DNA from: UASB124 sp964446935
GTDB taxonomy: Bacteria > Babelota > Babeliae > Babelales > RVW-14
Assembly: GCA_964446935.1 (NCBI GenBank)
Contig: CAYUQI010000011.1
Location: 1-46,201, forward strand
Length of the DNA: 46,201 nucleotides
Direction of reading: 5' to 3'
The notes below the pieces were generated by a model, which saw only the letters and a list, made by a program, of their open reading frames with translations, ran no database searches and was not told the DNA's origin. Of the stretch, positions 33,230-42,654 are shown piece by piece. The stretch's first letter is position 1, and every line of letters starts with the position of its first letter. The position numbers and the translations under genes were made by a program.

Positions 33230-33858
33230 TGCTCAACCATCTTTTTAAACAGATCCATATCTTTCTTGAGAAAAACCCAACGCTGTGCGTTATTTAAATG
33301 AAATGCGTTAGGTTGATCAAACAACACTACTGTAACATTTGGCACATTTCTAAATGATGCATTATGTATCTCATCACCAAAAGGAAGAAATACGACAACT
33401 TTCTTATTGGTAGCGTTCATAGCCTTAAGAGCCTGAACAACTGCTTTGGTTTGCGGTTTAGCACCTTCGCATGCAAAATCTAAACACTCAACAGCTTTGT
33501 TATCAAGCATTGTGTGGAAAAGATTGTTAAACACAAGACGACGTTGTTGAGCATTTATTGACAGCGTGCGAACACGTGGTTGTGGCCCAAAAATGACGCC
33601 ACCTTTTCTCCACAATGGAGAACGAATAGAGCTCACACGAGCGCGACCTGTACCTTTTTGACGCCATGGTTTTTTATTGGAAAATGCCAAATCGCCACGA
33701 GTCTTACAAGCAACCGTACCTTGACGCCAATTTTGCAAAAGTGCACGAATTGCACAGGCAAACGTTACTGGACTCTCTTCCCTACGTTTTATATCCGCAG
33801 AGAGCTTAATCTTTTCTTCAGATTTTCCTTGTTTTGTATAAACAGGTATTGCAATCAT
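33220..33858 (-). CDS. rplD: 50S ribosomal protein L4
   Basis: 212 residues. The loop entering the exit tunnel is recognisable (KTRGDLAFSNKKPWRQKGTGRARVSSIRSP). In E. coli L4 represses the S10 operon; no such leader structure was identified here. Confidence 0.97.
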   Translation of the reverse strand: MIAIPVYTKQGKSEEKIKLSADIKRREESPVTFACAIRALLQNWRQGTVACKTRGDLAFSNKKPWRQKGTGRARVSSIRSPLWRKGGVIFGPQPRVRTLSINAQQRRLVFNNLFHTMLDNKAVECLDFACEGAKPQTKAVVQALKAMNATNKKVVVFLPFGDEIHNASFRNVPNVTVVLFDQPNAFHLNNAQRWVFLKKDMDLFKKMVEQWS

Positions 33859-33869
33859 AACCAGTTTCC

Positions 33870-34487
33870 TTATTTGTTGATAGCTACGAGAGAGTCTTTT
33901 TTACCTGGCACAGCACCTTTAATAAAAATGCAACCAGATTCGCGATCGACATGAACAACCTTAAGGCCTTTTACAGTAACCTGCTCATCACCTAAGTGAC
34001 CAGGGAACCGTTTTCCCTTAATAACTTCACCTTGAGTTCTCAAGCAACCACCAGTACCTGGACGACGGTGAAATTTCGAACCGTGCGCCCCCGGACCACC
34101 ACTAAAGTTCCATCGTTTCATAACACCTTGAAACCCCTGGCCCTTTGAAGTTCCCGTTACCGCAACAACATCACCGTTTGCCAAAGCACTATCCTCAAGC
34201 TTCACAGCATGACCGATTGCGAAATTTACAAGTTCTTTTGGCTTGATCTCTTGTATACGTAAAAAGTGGTCTTTCTTCGCCTTTAACCACAATGGTGAAA
34301 ATTCTTGGCCTCTAAACCGTTCACGCAATAAACCAAGCTGCAAAGATGCATAACCATCTTTTTCAGCAGTTTTAATTTGTGTAACGAACCAATTATTTGT
34401 ATCAACAACAGTGACAGGTACAATATCACCACGTTCATCAAACAACTGGGTCATGCCAACTTTAACTCCTAAAACACCGTTCAGCAT
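33870..34487 (-). CDS. rplC: 50S ribosomal protein L3
   Basis: 205 residues; L3 extends toward the peptidyl transferase centre. Family marks: LGVKVGMTQLFDERGDIVPVTV and the loop FSGGPGAHGSKFHRRPG. It is 22 bp after rpsJ. Confidence 0.98.
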   Translation of the reverse strand: MLNGVLGVKVGMTQLFDERGDIVPVTVVDTNNWFVTQIKTAEKDGYASLQLGLLRERFRGQEFSPLWLKAKKDHFLRIQEIKPKELVNFAIGHAVKLEDSALANGDVVAVTGTSKGQGFQGVMKRWNFSGGPGAHGSKFHRRPGTGGCLRTQGEVIKGKRFPGHLGDEQVTVKGLKVVHVDRESGCIFIKGAVPGKKDSLVAINK

Positions 34488-34509
34488 AGTTGTCCCATCT
34501 TAATCAACA

Positions 34510-34815
34510 CTACCTAATCTCAACATCAACGCCAGCTGAGATATTCAATTTCATAAGCGCATCCATCGTCTGTTCTGCTGGTGCCACAATATCCAAAACG
34601 CGTTTATGCGTAATGATTTCAAATTGTTCACGTGATTTTTTATCAACATGTGGAGAGCGCAACACTGTAAAAATTTGCTTTTTGTTAGGAAGGGGAACAG
34701 GTCCCACAATCTGGGAACCTGTTCTCTTGACTGCCATAACAATTTGTTTAACCGCATTGTCTAACAAACGATGATCGTACGATTTAAGCGTCAAACGTAT
34801 TTTTTGCTTTTTCAT
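34510..34815 (-). CDS. rpsJ: 30S ribosomal protein S10
   Basis: 101 residues, a normal S10 (RLTLKSYDHRLLDNAVKQIV, GPVPLPNKKQIFTVLRSPH). In bacteria S10 also serves as NusE in antitermination. It follows tuf after 15 bp, linking the str and S10 groups in one transcript. Confidence 0.98.
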   Translation of the reverse strand: MKKQKIRLTLKSYDHRLLDNAVKQIVMAVKRTGSQIVGPVPLPNKKQIFTVLRSPHVDKKSREQFEIITHKRVLDIVAPAEQTMDALMKLNISAGVDVEIR

Positions 34816-34830
34816 GTGTATTCACAACTC

Positions 34831-36021
34831 TTATTCGATAATTTTAGTTACAACGCCTGCACCAATCGTTCTTCCACCTTCACGAACGGCAAATTTAAGC
34901 CCCTCGTCCATAGCAACCTTGCTAACCAATTCAACAATTACGCTGACATCATCGCCAGGCATAACCATTTCTCGTCCAGCAGGAAGAGCAACAGTACCAG
35001 TGACATCTGTGGTTCTGAAATAGAATTGAGGACGATATCCCGTGAAGAATGGGCTATGACGACCACCTTCTTCTTTTTTCAATACCAATATTTGTGCATT
35101 AAACTTTTTGTGAGGAGTGATAGAACCAGGAGCAGCAATAACTTGGCCACGTTCAACATCCTCTTTCTTGGTACCACGAAGCAACAACCCAACGTTATCA
35201 CCAGCAATACCTTCTTTAAGTTCTTTATTGAACATTTCAACGCCGGTAACTGTTGTTTTGGTTGTATCTCTAAAACCAACAAGTTCAATTTCTTCACCGA
35301 CTTTAACCTTGCCTCGTTCAATTCTTCCCGTTACAACCGTACCACGGCCAGAAATCGAGAAAACGTCTTCAATAGGAAGCAAGAATGGTTTTTCAGAATC
35401 ACGTTTTGGTGTTGGGATATAGCTATCAACAGCTTCCATCAACTTAAGAATTGCTGGTTCACCAATTTCACTCTTATCACCTTCGAGAGCTTTTAAAGCA
35501 GACCCACGAATAATAGGAATTTCCTTGCCTGGAAAACCATATTTGGTGAGCAATTCACGAACTTCTTCTTCAACAAGTTCGATCATGCTTGCATCATCAA
35601 CCATGTCAACTTTGTTCAGAAACACAACAATAGCAGGAACACCAACTTGACCAGCCAAAAGAATGTGTTCTCGGGTTTGTGGCATAGGTCCATCTGGCGC
35701 AGAAACAACAAGAATTGCTCCGTCCATTTGAGCAGCACCCGTGATCATGTTTTTAACATAGTCTGCGTGGCCTGGGCAGTCAACGTGAGCATAGTGACGA
35801 TTTTTTGTTTCATACTCAACGTGAGTAGCGTTAATCGTGATACCACGAGCTTTTTCTTCAGGTGCTTTATCAATCTGATCATATGCTTTAAATTCTGCCA
35901 TACCTTGCGAAGCAAGCACCTTAGTAATAGCAGCGGTCAATGTTGTTTTACCATGGTCAACGTGACCAATGGTACCAATGTTTATATGAGGTTTCTTACG
36001 TTCAAATACACCCTTTGCCAT
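34831..36021 (-). CDS. tuf: elongation factor Tu
   Basis: 396 residues, standard. It delivers aminoacyl-tRNA as a GTP complex. GTP-binding motifs are GHVDHGKTT (19-27), DCPGH and NKVD; the switch region has KARGITINATHVEY. The C-terminal barrel holds GGRHSPFFTGYRPQFYFRTTDV. Only one tuf copy is in the window. GGATTAACG precedes the ATG. Confidence 0.99.
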   Translation of the reverse strand: MAKGVFERKKPHINIGTIGHVDHGKTTLTAAITKVLASQGMAEFKAYDQIDKAPEEKARGITINATHVEYETKNRHYAHVDCPGHADYVKNMITGAAQMDGAILVVSAPDGPMPQTREHILLAGQVGVPAIVVFLNKVDMVDDASMIELVEEEVRELLTKYGFPGKEIPIIRGSALKALEGDKSEIGEPAILKLMEAVDSYIPTPKRDSEKPFLLPIEDVFSISGRGTVVTGRIERGKVKVGEEIELVGFRDTTKTTVTGVEMFNKELKEGIAGDNVGLLLRGTKKEDVERGQVIAAPGSITPHKKFNAQILVLKKEEGGRHSPFFTGYRPQFYFRTTDVTGTVALPAGREMVMPGDDVSVIVELVSKVAMDEGLKFAVREGGRTIGAGVVTKIIE

Positions 36022-36048
36022 CGTTAATCCTTTGAGCTAGATGTGTAA

Positions 36049-38118
36049 TTACTTTTTACCAACAATTGTATCTTGTACATTCTTAGGAACTTCACGATAC
36101 ACTTCAAACTGCATGGAATAATTTGCTCGGCCTTTTGTTAATGAGCGAAGCGATGTTGAATAACCAAACATTTCGGCCAATGGAACTTCTGCTGTTATGA
36201 TTTGTGCACCCTTACGGCTTTCCATGCCCATAATTCTACCGCGACGAGAGTTCAAATCTCCCATGACATCGCCCATGTATTCTTCTGGCGTTACAACTTC
36301 AACCTTCATAATTGGCTCCAAAACAACAGGCGTTGCCTTCATTGCAGCATCTTTAAATGCTATCGATGCGGCAATTTTAAATGCCAATTCAGAAGAGTCA
36401 ACATCATGGTACGAACCATCGTATACAGATGCTTTAACGTCTACTACCGGATATCCAGCAAGTACGCCAGCATCCAACGCTTCTTTAACACCCTTTTCTA
36501 TACCAGGAATGAATTCCTTAGGAATAACACCTCCGGTAATTTCATTCTCAAATTCAAAACCCTTACCACGTTCAAGAGGTTCAAGACGCAACCAAACGTG
36601 ACCATATTGACCATGACCACCTGATTGACGAATAAACTTACCCTCAGCATCTGCTGAACGCATAATGGTTTCTTTGTATGCAACTTGCGCTTTACCAACA
36701 TTGGATTCAATTTTATGCTCACGCAACATACGGTCCACAATAATTTCCAAGTGCAACTCACCCATACCGGAAATAATTGTTTGGCCTGTTTCAGTGTTAT
36801 ACGTAAATCTAAATGATGGATCTTCTTGCATAAGCTTTCGCAACGCAATAACCATCTTTTCATAATCGCCCTTGCCCTTTGGTTCAATAGCTATATGCAT
36901 AACAGGGTCAGGAGCAACAATTGTTTCTAACAATATTGGGTGCTCTTCATCAGCAAGTGTATCGCCTGTCATAACTTCTTTGATACCAACAACACCGGCA
37001 ATATCACCAGCCGCAACAACCGGAATTTCTTCTCGTTTGTTGGCATGAATTTTTAACAATCGACTGACACGTTCCTTCTTACCACGTGAAACATTGTAAA
37101 TATAGGAACCAGCTTCGAGCTTGCCTGAATAAACACGAATAAAAGTCAAAGACCCAACAAAAGGATCGACCATAACCTTGAATGCCAAAGCAGCAAATGG
37201 GGCATTTGGATCTGCTTGACGTAATTCTTCAGCCTTAGTATTAGGATTAATTCCTTTAATAGGAGGAACGTCGAGCGGGGATGGCAAATAATCAACAACA
37301 CCATCCAACAATAACTGAACGCCCTTATTTTTGAACGCTGTTCCACCAAACACAGGCGTTACCTTTTGTTCAAGAACCCCTTTACGAAGCGCTTTTTTAA
37401 TTTCTTCAATAGTAATAGGCTTACCATCAAGATACTTTTCAGCTAACACATCATCAAAATCGCCAGCTGCTTCAAGAATCTTGGTATACGCTTTCTCGAG
37501 TTGATCTTTGTATTCAGCAGGAACTTCTTCCCATGTAATCTTTGAACCACGAGATTCTTCATCAAATGTGGCCATTTTCTTAGTCAAAACATCAATGATA
37601 GCTTTAAAATTTTCAGATTCTCCAACAGGAATTTGCATTGCAAGAGCATTGCCGTGCAACTTATCATTGATATCCTTAACGACAGCAAAATAATCAGCGC
37701 CAATACGATCGAGTTTGTTAACAAAAGCAAGGCGCGGAACTTTATATTTATCTGCTTGTCGCCATACGGTTTCCGATTGTGGCTCAACACCTTCAACACC
37801 TGCAAACACAGCAACTGCGCCATCAAGCACACGCATCGAACGTTCTACTTCGATAGTAAAATCAACGTGCCCTGGCGTATCAATAATATTAACTTGATGA
37901 TCTTTCCAAAAACATGTCGTTGCTGCAGCTGTAATCGTTATCCCACGCTCACGCTCTTGTTCCATCCAGTCCATGACGGCTTCGCCTTCATGAACCTCAC
38001 CAATCTTGTGGGAAACACCCGTGTAAAACAAAATACGCTCTGTAAGAGTTGTTTTACCAGCATCGATGTGTGCCGCAATCCCTATGTTACGATAATGCTC
38101 TAACCGCTTCATACTCAT
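36049..38118 (-). CDS. fusA: elongation factor G
   Basis: 689 residues. It drives translocation by GTP hydrolysis. The P-loop is AHIDAGKTT (16-24), with DTPGHVDF and NKLD; RERGITI marks switch I. Domain IV carries GGVIPKEFIPGIEKG. AAGGAT is spaced for the first ATG (38118), and a second ATG follows two codons later. It lies between rpsG (15 bp upstream) and tuf (27 bp downstream). Confidence 0.99.
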   Translation of the reverse strand: MSMKRLEHYRNIGIAAHIDAGKTTLTERILFYTGVSHKIGEVHEGEAVMDWMEQERERGITITAAATTCFWKDHQVNIIDTPGHVDFTIEVERSMRVLDGAVAVFAGVEGVEPQSETVWRQADKYKVPRLAFVNKLDRIGADYFAVVKDINDKLHGNALAMQIPVGESENFKAIIDVLTKKMATFDEESRGSKITWEEVPAEYKDQLEKAYTKILEAAGDFDDVLAEKYLDGKPITIEEIKKALRKGVLEQKVTPVFGGTAFKNKGVQLLLDGVVDYLPSPLDVPPIKGINPNTKAEELRQADPNAPFAALAFKVMVDPFVGSLTFIRVYSGKLEAGSYIYNVSRGKKERVSRLLKIHANKREEIPVVAAGDIAGVVGIKEVMTGDTLADEEHPILLETIVAPDPVMHIAIEPKGKGDYEKMVIALRKLMQEDPSFRFTYNTETGQTIISGMGELHLEIIVDRMLREHKIESNVGKAQVAYKETIMRSADAEGKFIRQSGGHGQYGHVWLRLEPLERGKGFEFENEITGGVIPKEFIPGIEKGVKEALDAGVLAGYPVVDVKASVYDGSYHDVDSSELAFKIAASIAFKDAAMKATPVVLEPIMKVEVVTPEEYMGDVMGDLNSRRGRIMGMESRKGAQIITAEVPLAEMFGYSTSLRSLTKGRANYSMQFEVYREVPKNVQDTIVGKK

Positions 38119-38133
38119 TTTGCAAATCCTTAA

Positions 38134-38616
38134 TTACCAAGCATAATGTGAAAATGCCCGGTTGGCTTCAGCCATACGGTGCACATCATTCTTTTTCTTA
38201 ATTGCACTACCGTGCCCATCAACCGCTTCAAGAATTTCAGCAGCAATTCGCTTGCCCATTGTTTTGTCAGATCGGGCAGCAGAAGCTTCAATCAACCAGC
38301 GGAATGCCAGCGATAATTGACGCTCTGGGCGTACTTCTGTTGGAATTTGGTATACACCACCACCAACACGACGCGACTTAACTTCAACATAAGGCTTTAT
38401 TTGATCCATTGCCTTTTCAAAAAAAGCGAAAGCTTTTTTGTCATCCCCACCAAACTTTTGTGCTAACGTATCAAACGCTTCGTACACAATAGAACGAGCA
38501 CAGCTTTTCTTGCCGCGCTCCATAATAATATTGATAAATTTTTGAACAACCCCAGATCGAAAACGAGGGTCAACACCAATATCTCTTTTTAAAAGCACTT
38601 TTTTACGGCGAGGCAT
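38134..38616 (-). CDS. rpsG: 30S ribosomal protein S7
   Basis: 160 residues. S7 starts assembly of the 30S head. Family marks: MPRRKKVLLKRDIGVDPRF, NIIMERGKKSCARSIVY and the C-terminal MAEANRAFSHYAW. Its ATG overlaps the rpsL stop by one base (TAATG). Confidence 0.98.
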   Translation of the reverse strand: MPRRKKVLLKRDIGVDPRFRSGVVQKFINIIMERGKKSCARSIVYEAFDTLAQKFGGDDKKAFAFFEKAMDQIKPYVEVKSRRVGGGVYQIPTEVRPERQLSLAFRWLIEASAARSDKTMGKRIAAEILEAVDGHGSAIKKKNDVHRMAEANRAFSHYAW

Positions 38617-38996
38617 TATTTTTCACCTTTCTTACGCTTGGCACCATACAAAGAACGAGATTGCATTCTGCCTTCTACACCAGAACAATCCAACGTACCG
38701 CGAACAATATGATAGCGAACACCAGGAAGGTCTTTTACTCTTCCACCACGAACAAGAACAACTGAGTGCTCTTGTAAGTTATGACCTTCGCCCGGAATGT
38801 AGGCAGTAATTTCTTTGCCCGTTGTCAGCTTCACACGAGCGATTTTACGCAATGCTGAGTTTGGTTTTTTCGGCGTCATCGTTGACACACGAACACAAAC
38901 ACCACGTCGTTGTGGGCTTGCACTCAATGCTGGAGATTTGGTTCGATAACGACTCTTCTCGCGCCCAGCGCGTATCAATTGATTTATCGTAGGCAT
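38616..38996 (-). CDS. rpsL: 30S ribosomal protein S12
   Basis: 126 residues. S12 sits in the decoding centre. MTPKKPNSALRKIARVKLT carries the Lys that is mutated in streptomycin-resistant strains of other species and is wild type here; EGHNLQEHSVVLVRGGRVKDLPGVRYH is the second conserved part. AGAGG precedes the ATG. It is the first gene of the 19.5-kb ribosomal run. Confidence 0.99.
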   Translation of the reverse strand: MPTINQLIRAGREKSRYRTKSPALSASPQRRGVCVRVSTMTPKKPNSALRKIARVKLTTGKEITAYIPGEGHNLQEHSVVLVRGGRVKDLPGVRYHIVRGTLDCSGVEGRMQSRSLYGAKRKKGEK

Positions 38997-39036
38997 AGGT
39001 CACAACCTCTTTAAAACAGTAAAAACCTTTGTTTAC

Positions 39037-39064
39037 GTTATATTTTTATCACTTCTGCTAACAA
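39037..39064 (-). promoter_or_regulatory. candidate promoter of the ribosomal run
   Basis: On the minus strand TTGTTA (39059-39064), a 16-base spacer, then TATAAC (39037-39042), about 40 bp before the rpsL ATG. Confidence 0.5.
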
Positions 39065-39488
39065 ACTTAAGGGTTCCTTTGTTTGTCATTTTGTCTAGAC
39101 CTGTTGCGGCTTCTTAATGGTTTTGGAGATTAAGAGAGCGCACAGTAACCAAAAGGCCCAAATTTTGTGCGAATAACTGCTACAATTTTAACGTTTTTAG
39201 TAATTTTTTCAAGTAAAAATATTCATTTTCATTTAATGACACAAATTGCACATTAACTTCGCACCAAAAAGCTCTTCAAAATTATATCAATCCATTGATC
39301 CCAACCATTATTCGGGTATAAACACAGTTCAAAAAAAATCACTTGAAATGAACAATCCCCACCCCCAACCAATGCCATCGCTCGCCACCCTACCCAAATG
39401 TTACAAATAGAAACATTTCAAAGAGAAATACTCCACCAATAATTTATAGCACTACTTATGACAACGAGAAAATACCAGCGGAAAAACC

Positions 39489-39519
39489 TTGTTTAAATTT
39501 TCAAACTGGATATTATAAT
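39489..39519 (+). promoter_or_regulatory. candidate promoter of the RING-HC gene
   Basis: A perfect TATAAT at 39514-39519 lies 57 bp before the ATG. The -35 is either TTTAAA (39492-39497, spacer 16) or TTGTTT (39489-39494, spacer 19). Confidence 0.5.
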
Positions 39520-39576
39520 AAGGTGACCAAGAAGAATTCTTTATTGTTTACCAATCCTTATTCGGAGGTTATTTCA

Positions 39577-40656
39577 ATGAAGCCACTTACTTTTATACTA
39601 TTTTTATCTTTTCATCTACTAACTAATCAGGCAGTTGCAATGGATAACCATCCGCAAGATCAAGAAAGTTCAAGTTCAAGTTCAANNNNNNNNNNNNNNN
39701 NNNNNNNNNNNNNNNNNNNNNNNNNNNNNNNNNNNNNNNNNNNNNNNNNNNNNNNNNNNNNNNNNNNNNNNNNNNNNNNNNNNNNAAGTTCAAGTTCAAG
39801 TTCAATAAATCCATCATTTGAGGAATTGATTACTACAACTTCAATCTGCCCAATCTGCCGTTGTAAACTAGTTGAATTAGAAAAGAAGGGAGACTTTCTT
39901 TCCATAACAACATGTGGCCACGTTTTCTGCGCAGAATGTATTAATAAATGGCAAAAAAAACATAATACATGCCCTACCTGTAACAAAGATTTCGAAGATG
40001 GAGAAATATGGATTGCCCCATATACACTTGCACAAAACGTTCTTAATCGGGCTAACATTACAACGACTCATCAAATTGTCAGTAAACTTCACACCGTATT
40101 CAAGAAGATTCTCACTATGCAAGAGAGAATCACTAAACTTCACGCCATACAAAGAAGAAGAATCACTTTACTTGAAACTCGCATACAACAACAACACCCA
40201 ACCCAAAGGAATAACCAAATGCGCGTGATGCACGTGCTACGTCAAGTCCAAGACGATCCCACCCCTACGAAGATCGTTCTGCTTGTAATTTTTTTAGCTG
40301 TAGCCGCTAATTGCCCAACACATATACTAACGTTTTTAGTAGCCAGTGTTTTTGATTCAATTCTGGAAGGATTTCTTCCCAACGCTAACGGGTTTGCATT
40401 TAGCTTGCCATATTCAATATCATTTTGTGCTATAAAAAAAGCATTCAAAAATATTTTGCCATTATGGATGATTAATGGTTATTTCCCATCCATTAATTCA
40501 TTTGGTATGAGATTGCTAGATGTGTTTAATATCTCAGCATCTCTATTCTGTGGATTAAGCCTATTTGGAAATGCTACAAATTCTAGAGAAAAAATGAAAG
40601 CACTCCTCGTATGCGGGTTACTCTTTGCTATTTCTGCCATCCCTTTTATGGAATAG
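39577..40656 (+). CDS. exported RING-HC finger membrane protein with Ser repeat and assembly gap
   Basis: The ATG at 39577 is chosen because GGAGG (39564-39568) is 8 bases upstream; a GTG at 39523 is in frame but poorly placed. It begins with a signal peptide (MKPLTFILFLSFHLLTNQAVA), then a poly-Ser stretch broken by 100 N. A RING-HC finger follows (nominal residues 91-135): CPIC, CGHVFCAEC and CPTC, the C3HC4 pattern of eukaryotic E3 ligases. After a basic helical stretch with RITKLHAIQRRRITLLETR come about three or four hydrophobic segments, probably membrane spans (VLLVIFLAVAANC, ISASLFCGLSLFG, ALLVCGLLFAISAI). The true length is unknown because of the gap. It is not closely related to the RING-H2 pair. 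It could act on host proteins from a membrane; this is inference. Confidence 0.8.
   Translation: MKPLTFILFLSFHLLTNQAVAMDNHPQDQESSSSSSXXXXXXXXXXXXXXXXXXXXXXXXXXXXXXXXXXSSSSSSINPSFEELITTTSICPICRCKLVELEKKGDFLSITTCGHVFCAECINKWQKKHNTCPTCNKDFEDGEIWIAPYTLAQNVLNRANITTTHQIVSKLHTVFKKILTMQERITKLHAIQRRRITLLETRIQQQHPTQRNNQMRVMHVLRQVQDDPTPTKIVLLVIFLAVAANCPTHILTFLVASVFDSILEGFLPNANGFAFSLPYSISFCAIKKAFKNILPLWMINGYFPSINSFGMRLLDVFNISASLFCGLSLFGNATNSREKMKALLVCGLLFAISAIPFME
39668..39806 (+). repeat. AGTTCA microsatellite encoding poly-Ser
   Basis: AGT-TCA repeats flank both sides of the gap and both flanks read Ser in the same frame. A hexamer array of unknown copy number is the obvious reason for the break. Confidence 0.85.
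39686..39785. other. assembly gap of 100 N
   Basis: Exactly 100 N, the conventional placeholder for a gap of unknown size, inside the Ser-repeat tract. Confidence 0.99.
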
Positions 40657-40755
40657 ACGACAACTCTCATTACTCAAACTATGGCCAGTGGCATATTTTT
40701 CTGTAATACTTACTTAAAAAGCAGATTAACCATCTAACCAAGTATAAGGAACACT

Positions 40756-41910
40756 ATGCCTTTTCATGCCTTTGGTATTTTTTTAAGCGCAAAGATGCTC
40801 CCTTTGATCTATGCAATCGTTGGGTTTGGTGCGCTGATTGCCATTCACGAATGTGGCCATTTTGTATTTTGTAAACTTTTTGGCATTCATACGCCAACTT
40901 TTTCAATCGGCTTTGGCCCGGAATTGTACCGCAGACAAATCGGTCGAACCAACTTCCGAGTAGCAGCTATTCCATTGGGTGGATATGTCGAAATTGCTGG
41001 CCTTTCAGAGCTCGGCCAGGGAGAACAAGAACATGCTACGGCAACAGGTCCTGATTCTTTTGAATCAAAAGCATATTGGCAAAAGTTATTAGTTATTGCT
41101 GGCGGCATTATTTTCAACTTATTATTCGCCTATTTTGTTTTTAGCACGCTTTTCATGGTTGGTTCTACTACCCCTCAAGCCGTTGTTGTTGCAGGAGTAG
41201 TTAAAGAATCTGCCGCCGAAAAATATGGACTTAAAACCGATGATGCCATTGTTGCCATTAATAACCAGGAATTAAGGGATAATCAGGGTAATTTGCTCAA
41301 CAATGCCCATGAACTTTTATTGAAAATTATTCGAGACAATCCAGACAAAGAAATTATATTCAATGTTCTACGAGGAAAAGAAACAATCACATTGCCTATA
41401 ACACTTGGATCGCGCAAAGAGGACAGCCAAACAGTTGGCATGCTGGGCGCAGAGCTTTCCCCTCCTCCTTTCCCACAATTACCAGTATTTCAAGCACTCA
41501 AAGCGGGAGCTATTGAAACAACCCGATGGATAGGGCTTATGTTCTATTTTATTAAACGTCTCTTTTCCCAACGCACGCTCAAAGGTGCTGGTGGCCCGGT
41601 CATGATCATGTCAATGAGTTTTAGCGCAGCTCAACACGGACTTCTTGCCTTGTTAACATTTCTGTCACTTATCAGCATTAACCTTGCTGTCATTAATCTA
41701 TTACCTATTGGGGCTTTAGATGGTGGCCAAATTCTGTTCATCACCATTGAAGCCATCATTGGACGCAAATTACCACTTGGCTTTCGTAATGGCATTAACA
41801 TAGCATCATGGCTATTACTCATCAGCCTTGCTATTTATTTAACCTATCAGGATGTTGCCTATTTGTTCGGAAAAAAGATTACAGCACTATTCCACAAAAT
41901 ATTTGGTTAG
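40756..41910 (+). CDS. rseP: site-2 intramembrane zinc metalloprotease RseP
   Basis: 384 residues. It cuts membrane-bound substrates such as anti-sigma factors or signal-peptide remnants inside the inner membrane. The zinc site is HECGH (31-35) in the first membrane helix, and the third ligand is Asp322 in NLLPIGALDGGQ. One PDZ domain lies about 140-225 (VVKESAAEKYGLKTDDAIVAINNQEL); E. coli RseP has two. About four membrane segments are seen. AAGGA precedes the ATG by five bases. It follows the RING gene by 99 bp. A 13-bp stem terminator lies after it. No rseA or sigma-E gene is nearby, so the substrate is unknown. Confidence 0.95.
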   Translation: MPFHAFGIFLSAKMLPLIYAIVGFGALIAIHECGHFVFCKLFGIHTPTFSIGFGPELYRRQIGRTNFRVAAIPLGGYVEIAGLSELGQGEQEHATATGPDSFESKAYWQKLLVIAGGIIFNLLFAYFVFSTLFMVGSTTPQAVVVAGVVKESAAEKYGLKTDDAIVAINNQELRDNQGNLLNNAHELLLKIIRDNPDKEIIFNVLRGKETITLPITLGSRKEDSQTVGMLGAELSPPPFPQLPVFQALKAGAIETTRWIGLMFYFIKRLFSQRTLKGAGGPVMIMSMSFSAAQHGLLALLTFLSLISINLAVINLLPIGALDGGQILFITIEAIIGRKLPLGFRNGINIASWLLLISLAIYLTYQDVAYLFGKKITALFHKIFG

Positions 41911-41919
41911 AAATCAAAG

Positions 41920-41949
41920 AAATGGGCGATGCTTTTGCATCGCCCATTT
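41920..41949. terminator. terminator shared by rseP and the 41975 gene
   Basis: A perfect 13-bp stem (41920-41932 with 41937-41949) with loop TTTT lies between convergent genes. The T-rich tail is better on the minus strand. Confidence 0.75.
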
Positions 41950-41974
41950 CGCATATCAAGTATAAAAACACCCA

Positions 41975-42616
41975 CTAAAATGGAGGCTCAACAGTCAGAT
42001 ATCTCATCTCAATTTCTCTCGATTTTTCATCAAATTTTTCACAAAGCATATCTAGCTCTTCATTATGGCTATCACGCGCCATTCCCCATATTGTGAAAAA
42101 AGCATTATTTAATGCTTGCAAGGCTTTACTTAATTCAACCCCACTCTTTGCGTTATTAATAGCTTCCCTATGTATACTTAACATCTTAGCTTGTTCATCA
42201 CTAACTTGGTCGGTCACTGCATCAAGTCTTGTGACTAACTCTTTAATGTCTGCCTTAAGATTAAATTTAACAGACTTTTGAGCTGTTACCGGTCTCTTTA
42301 AATATGCATCAATCTTTTCAAGAGAACCCTTCATTATCGACAATTGTTCTAATACAAAGGCATCTTTAGCATGATCTTTTTCAAGAATAGTTATATTTTT
42401 TCTAATCTTTTCTAAGCGATTTCTCTTTGTTGGAGTTTTTTTAACAGCAGCCTTTTTCTTTGCTCGTGTTTTCGTTGGTTTTTTGGTCTTTGCCTGACGC
42501 TTTTTACTCGCACTCGTTTTCTTTGATGTATCACCTGCAGCATGCATGTTATATGAAAAACTTACCATACATATTGCAGCAACCACTGCCACAAGAATCT
42601 TAGAACGTATCATCAT
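41975..42616 (-). CDS. exported basic hypothetical protein (213 aa)
   Basis: No family recognised. A signal peptide is clear (VAVVAAICMVSFSYNMHA, cleaved near residue 27). A Lys/Thr/Ala-rich basic stretch follows to about residue 70 (KKRQAKTKKPTKTRAKKKAAVKK), then a helical region with heptad-like spacing (LEKIRKNITILEKDHAKDAFVLEQLSIMKGSLEKIDAYL). GGAG precedes two ATG codons; the second (42613) is better spaced. The basic stretch recalls the N-terminal part of the barrel protein at 11431, though no alignment is claimed. It is 38 bp downstream of the 42655 gene, likely the same transcript. Confidence 0.65.
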   Translation of the reverse strand: MMIRSKILVAVVAAICMVSFSYNMHAAGDTSKKTSASKKRQAKTKKPTKTRAKKKAAVKKTPTKRNRLEKIRKNITILEKDHAKDAFVLEQLSIMKGSLEKIDAYLKRPVTAQKSVKFNLKADIKELVTRLDAVTDQVSDEQAKMLSIHREAINNAKSGVELSKALQALNNAFFTIWGMARDSHNEELDMLCEKFDEKSREIEMRYLTVEPPF

Positions 42617-42654
42617 AGGCTCCTTTCCTTAATAAAAAATAATGATGATCTTCA

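Larger units (their letters stand above)
38997..39576. other. 580-bp divergent intergenic region
   Basis: This AT-rich spacer separates rpsL from the plus-strand RING gene. Besides the two candidate promoters at its ends I see no gene, RNA or strong hairpin between about 39065 and 39488. Confidence 0.5.

Noticed and set aside
34771..35496. 241-residue plus-strand frame over tuf
   Set aside because: It lies antisense to the highly conserved tuf gene, has no ribosome binding site and no family features.
39686..39785. frame break in the RING-HC gene
   Set aside because: Both flanks of the N run read Ser in the same frame, so there is no evidence of a frameshift; only the length is unknown.
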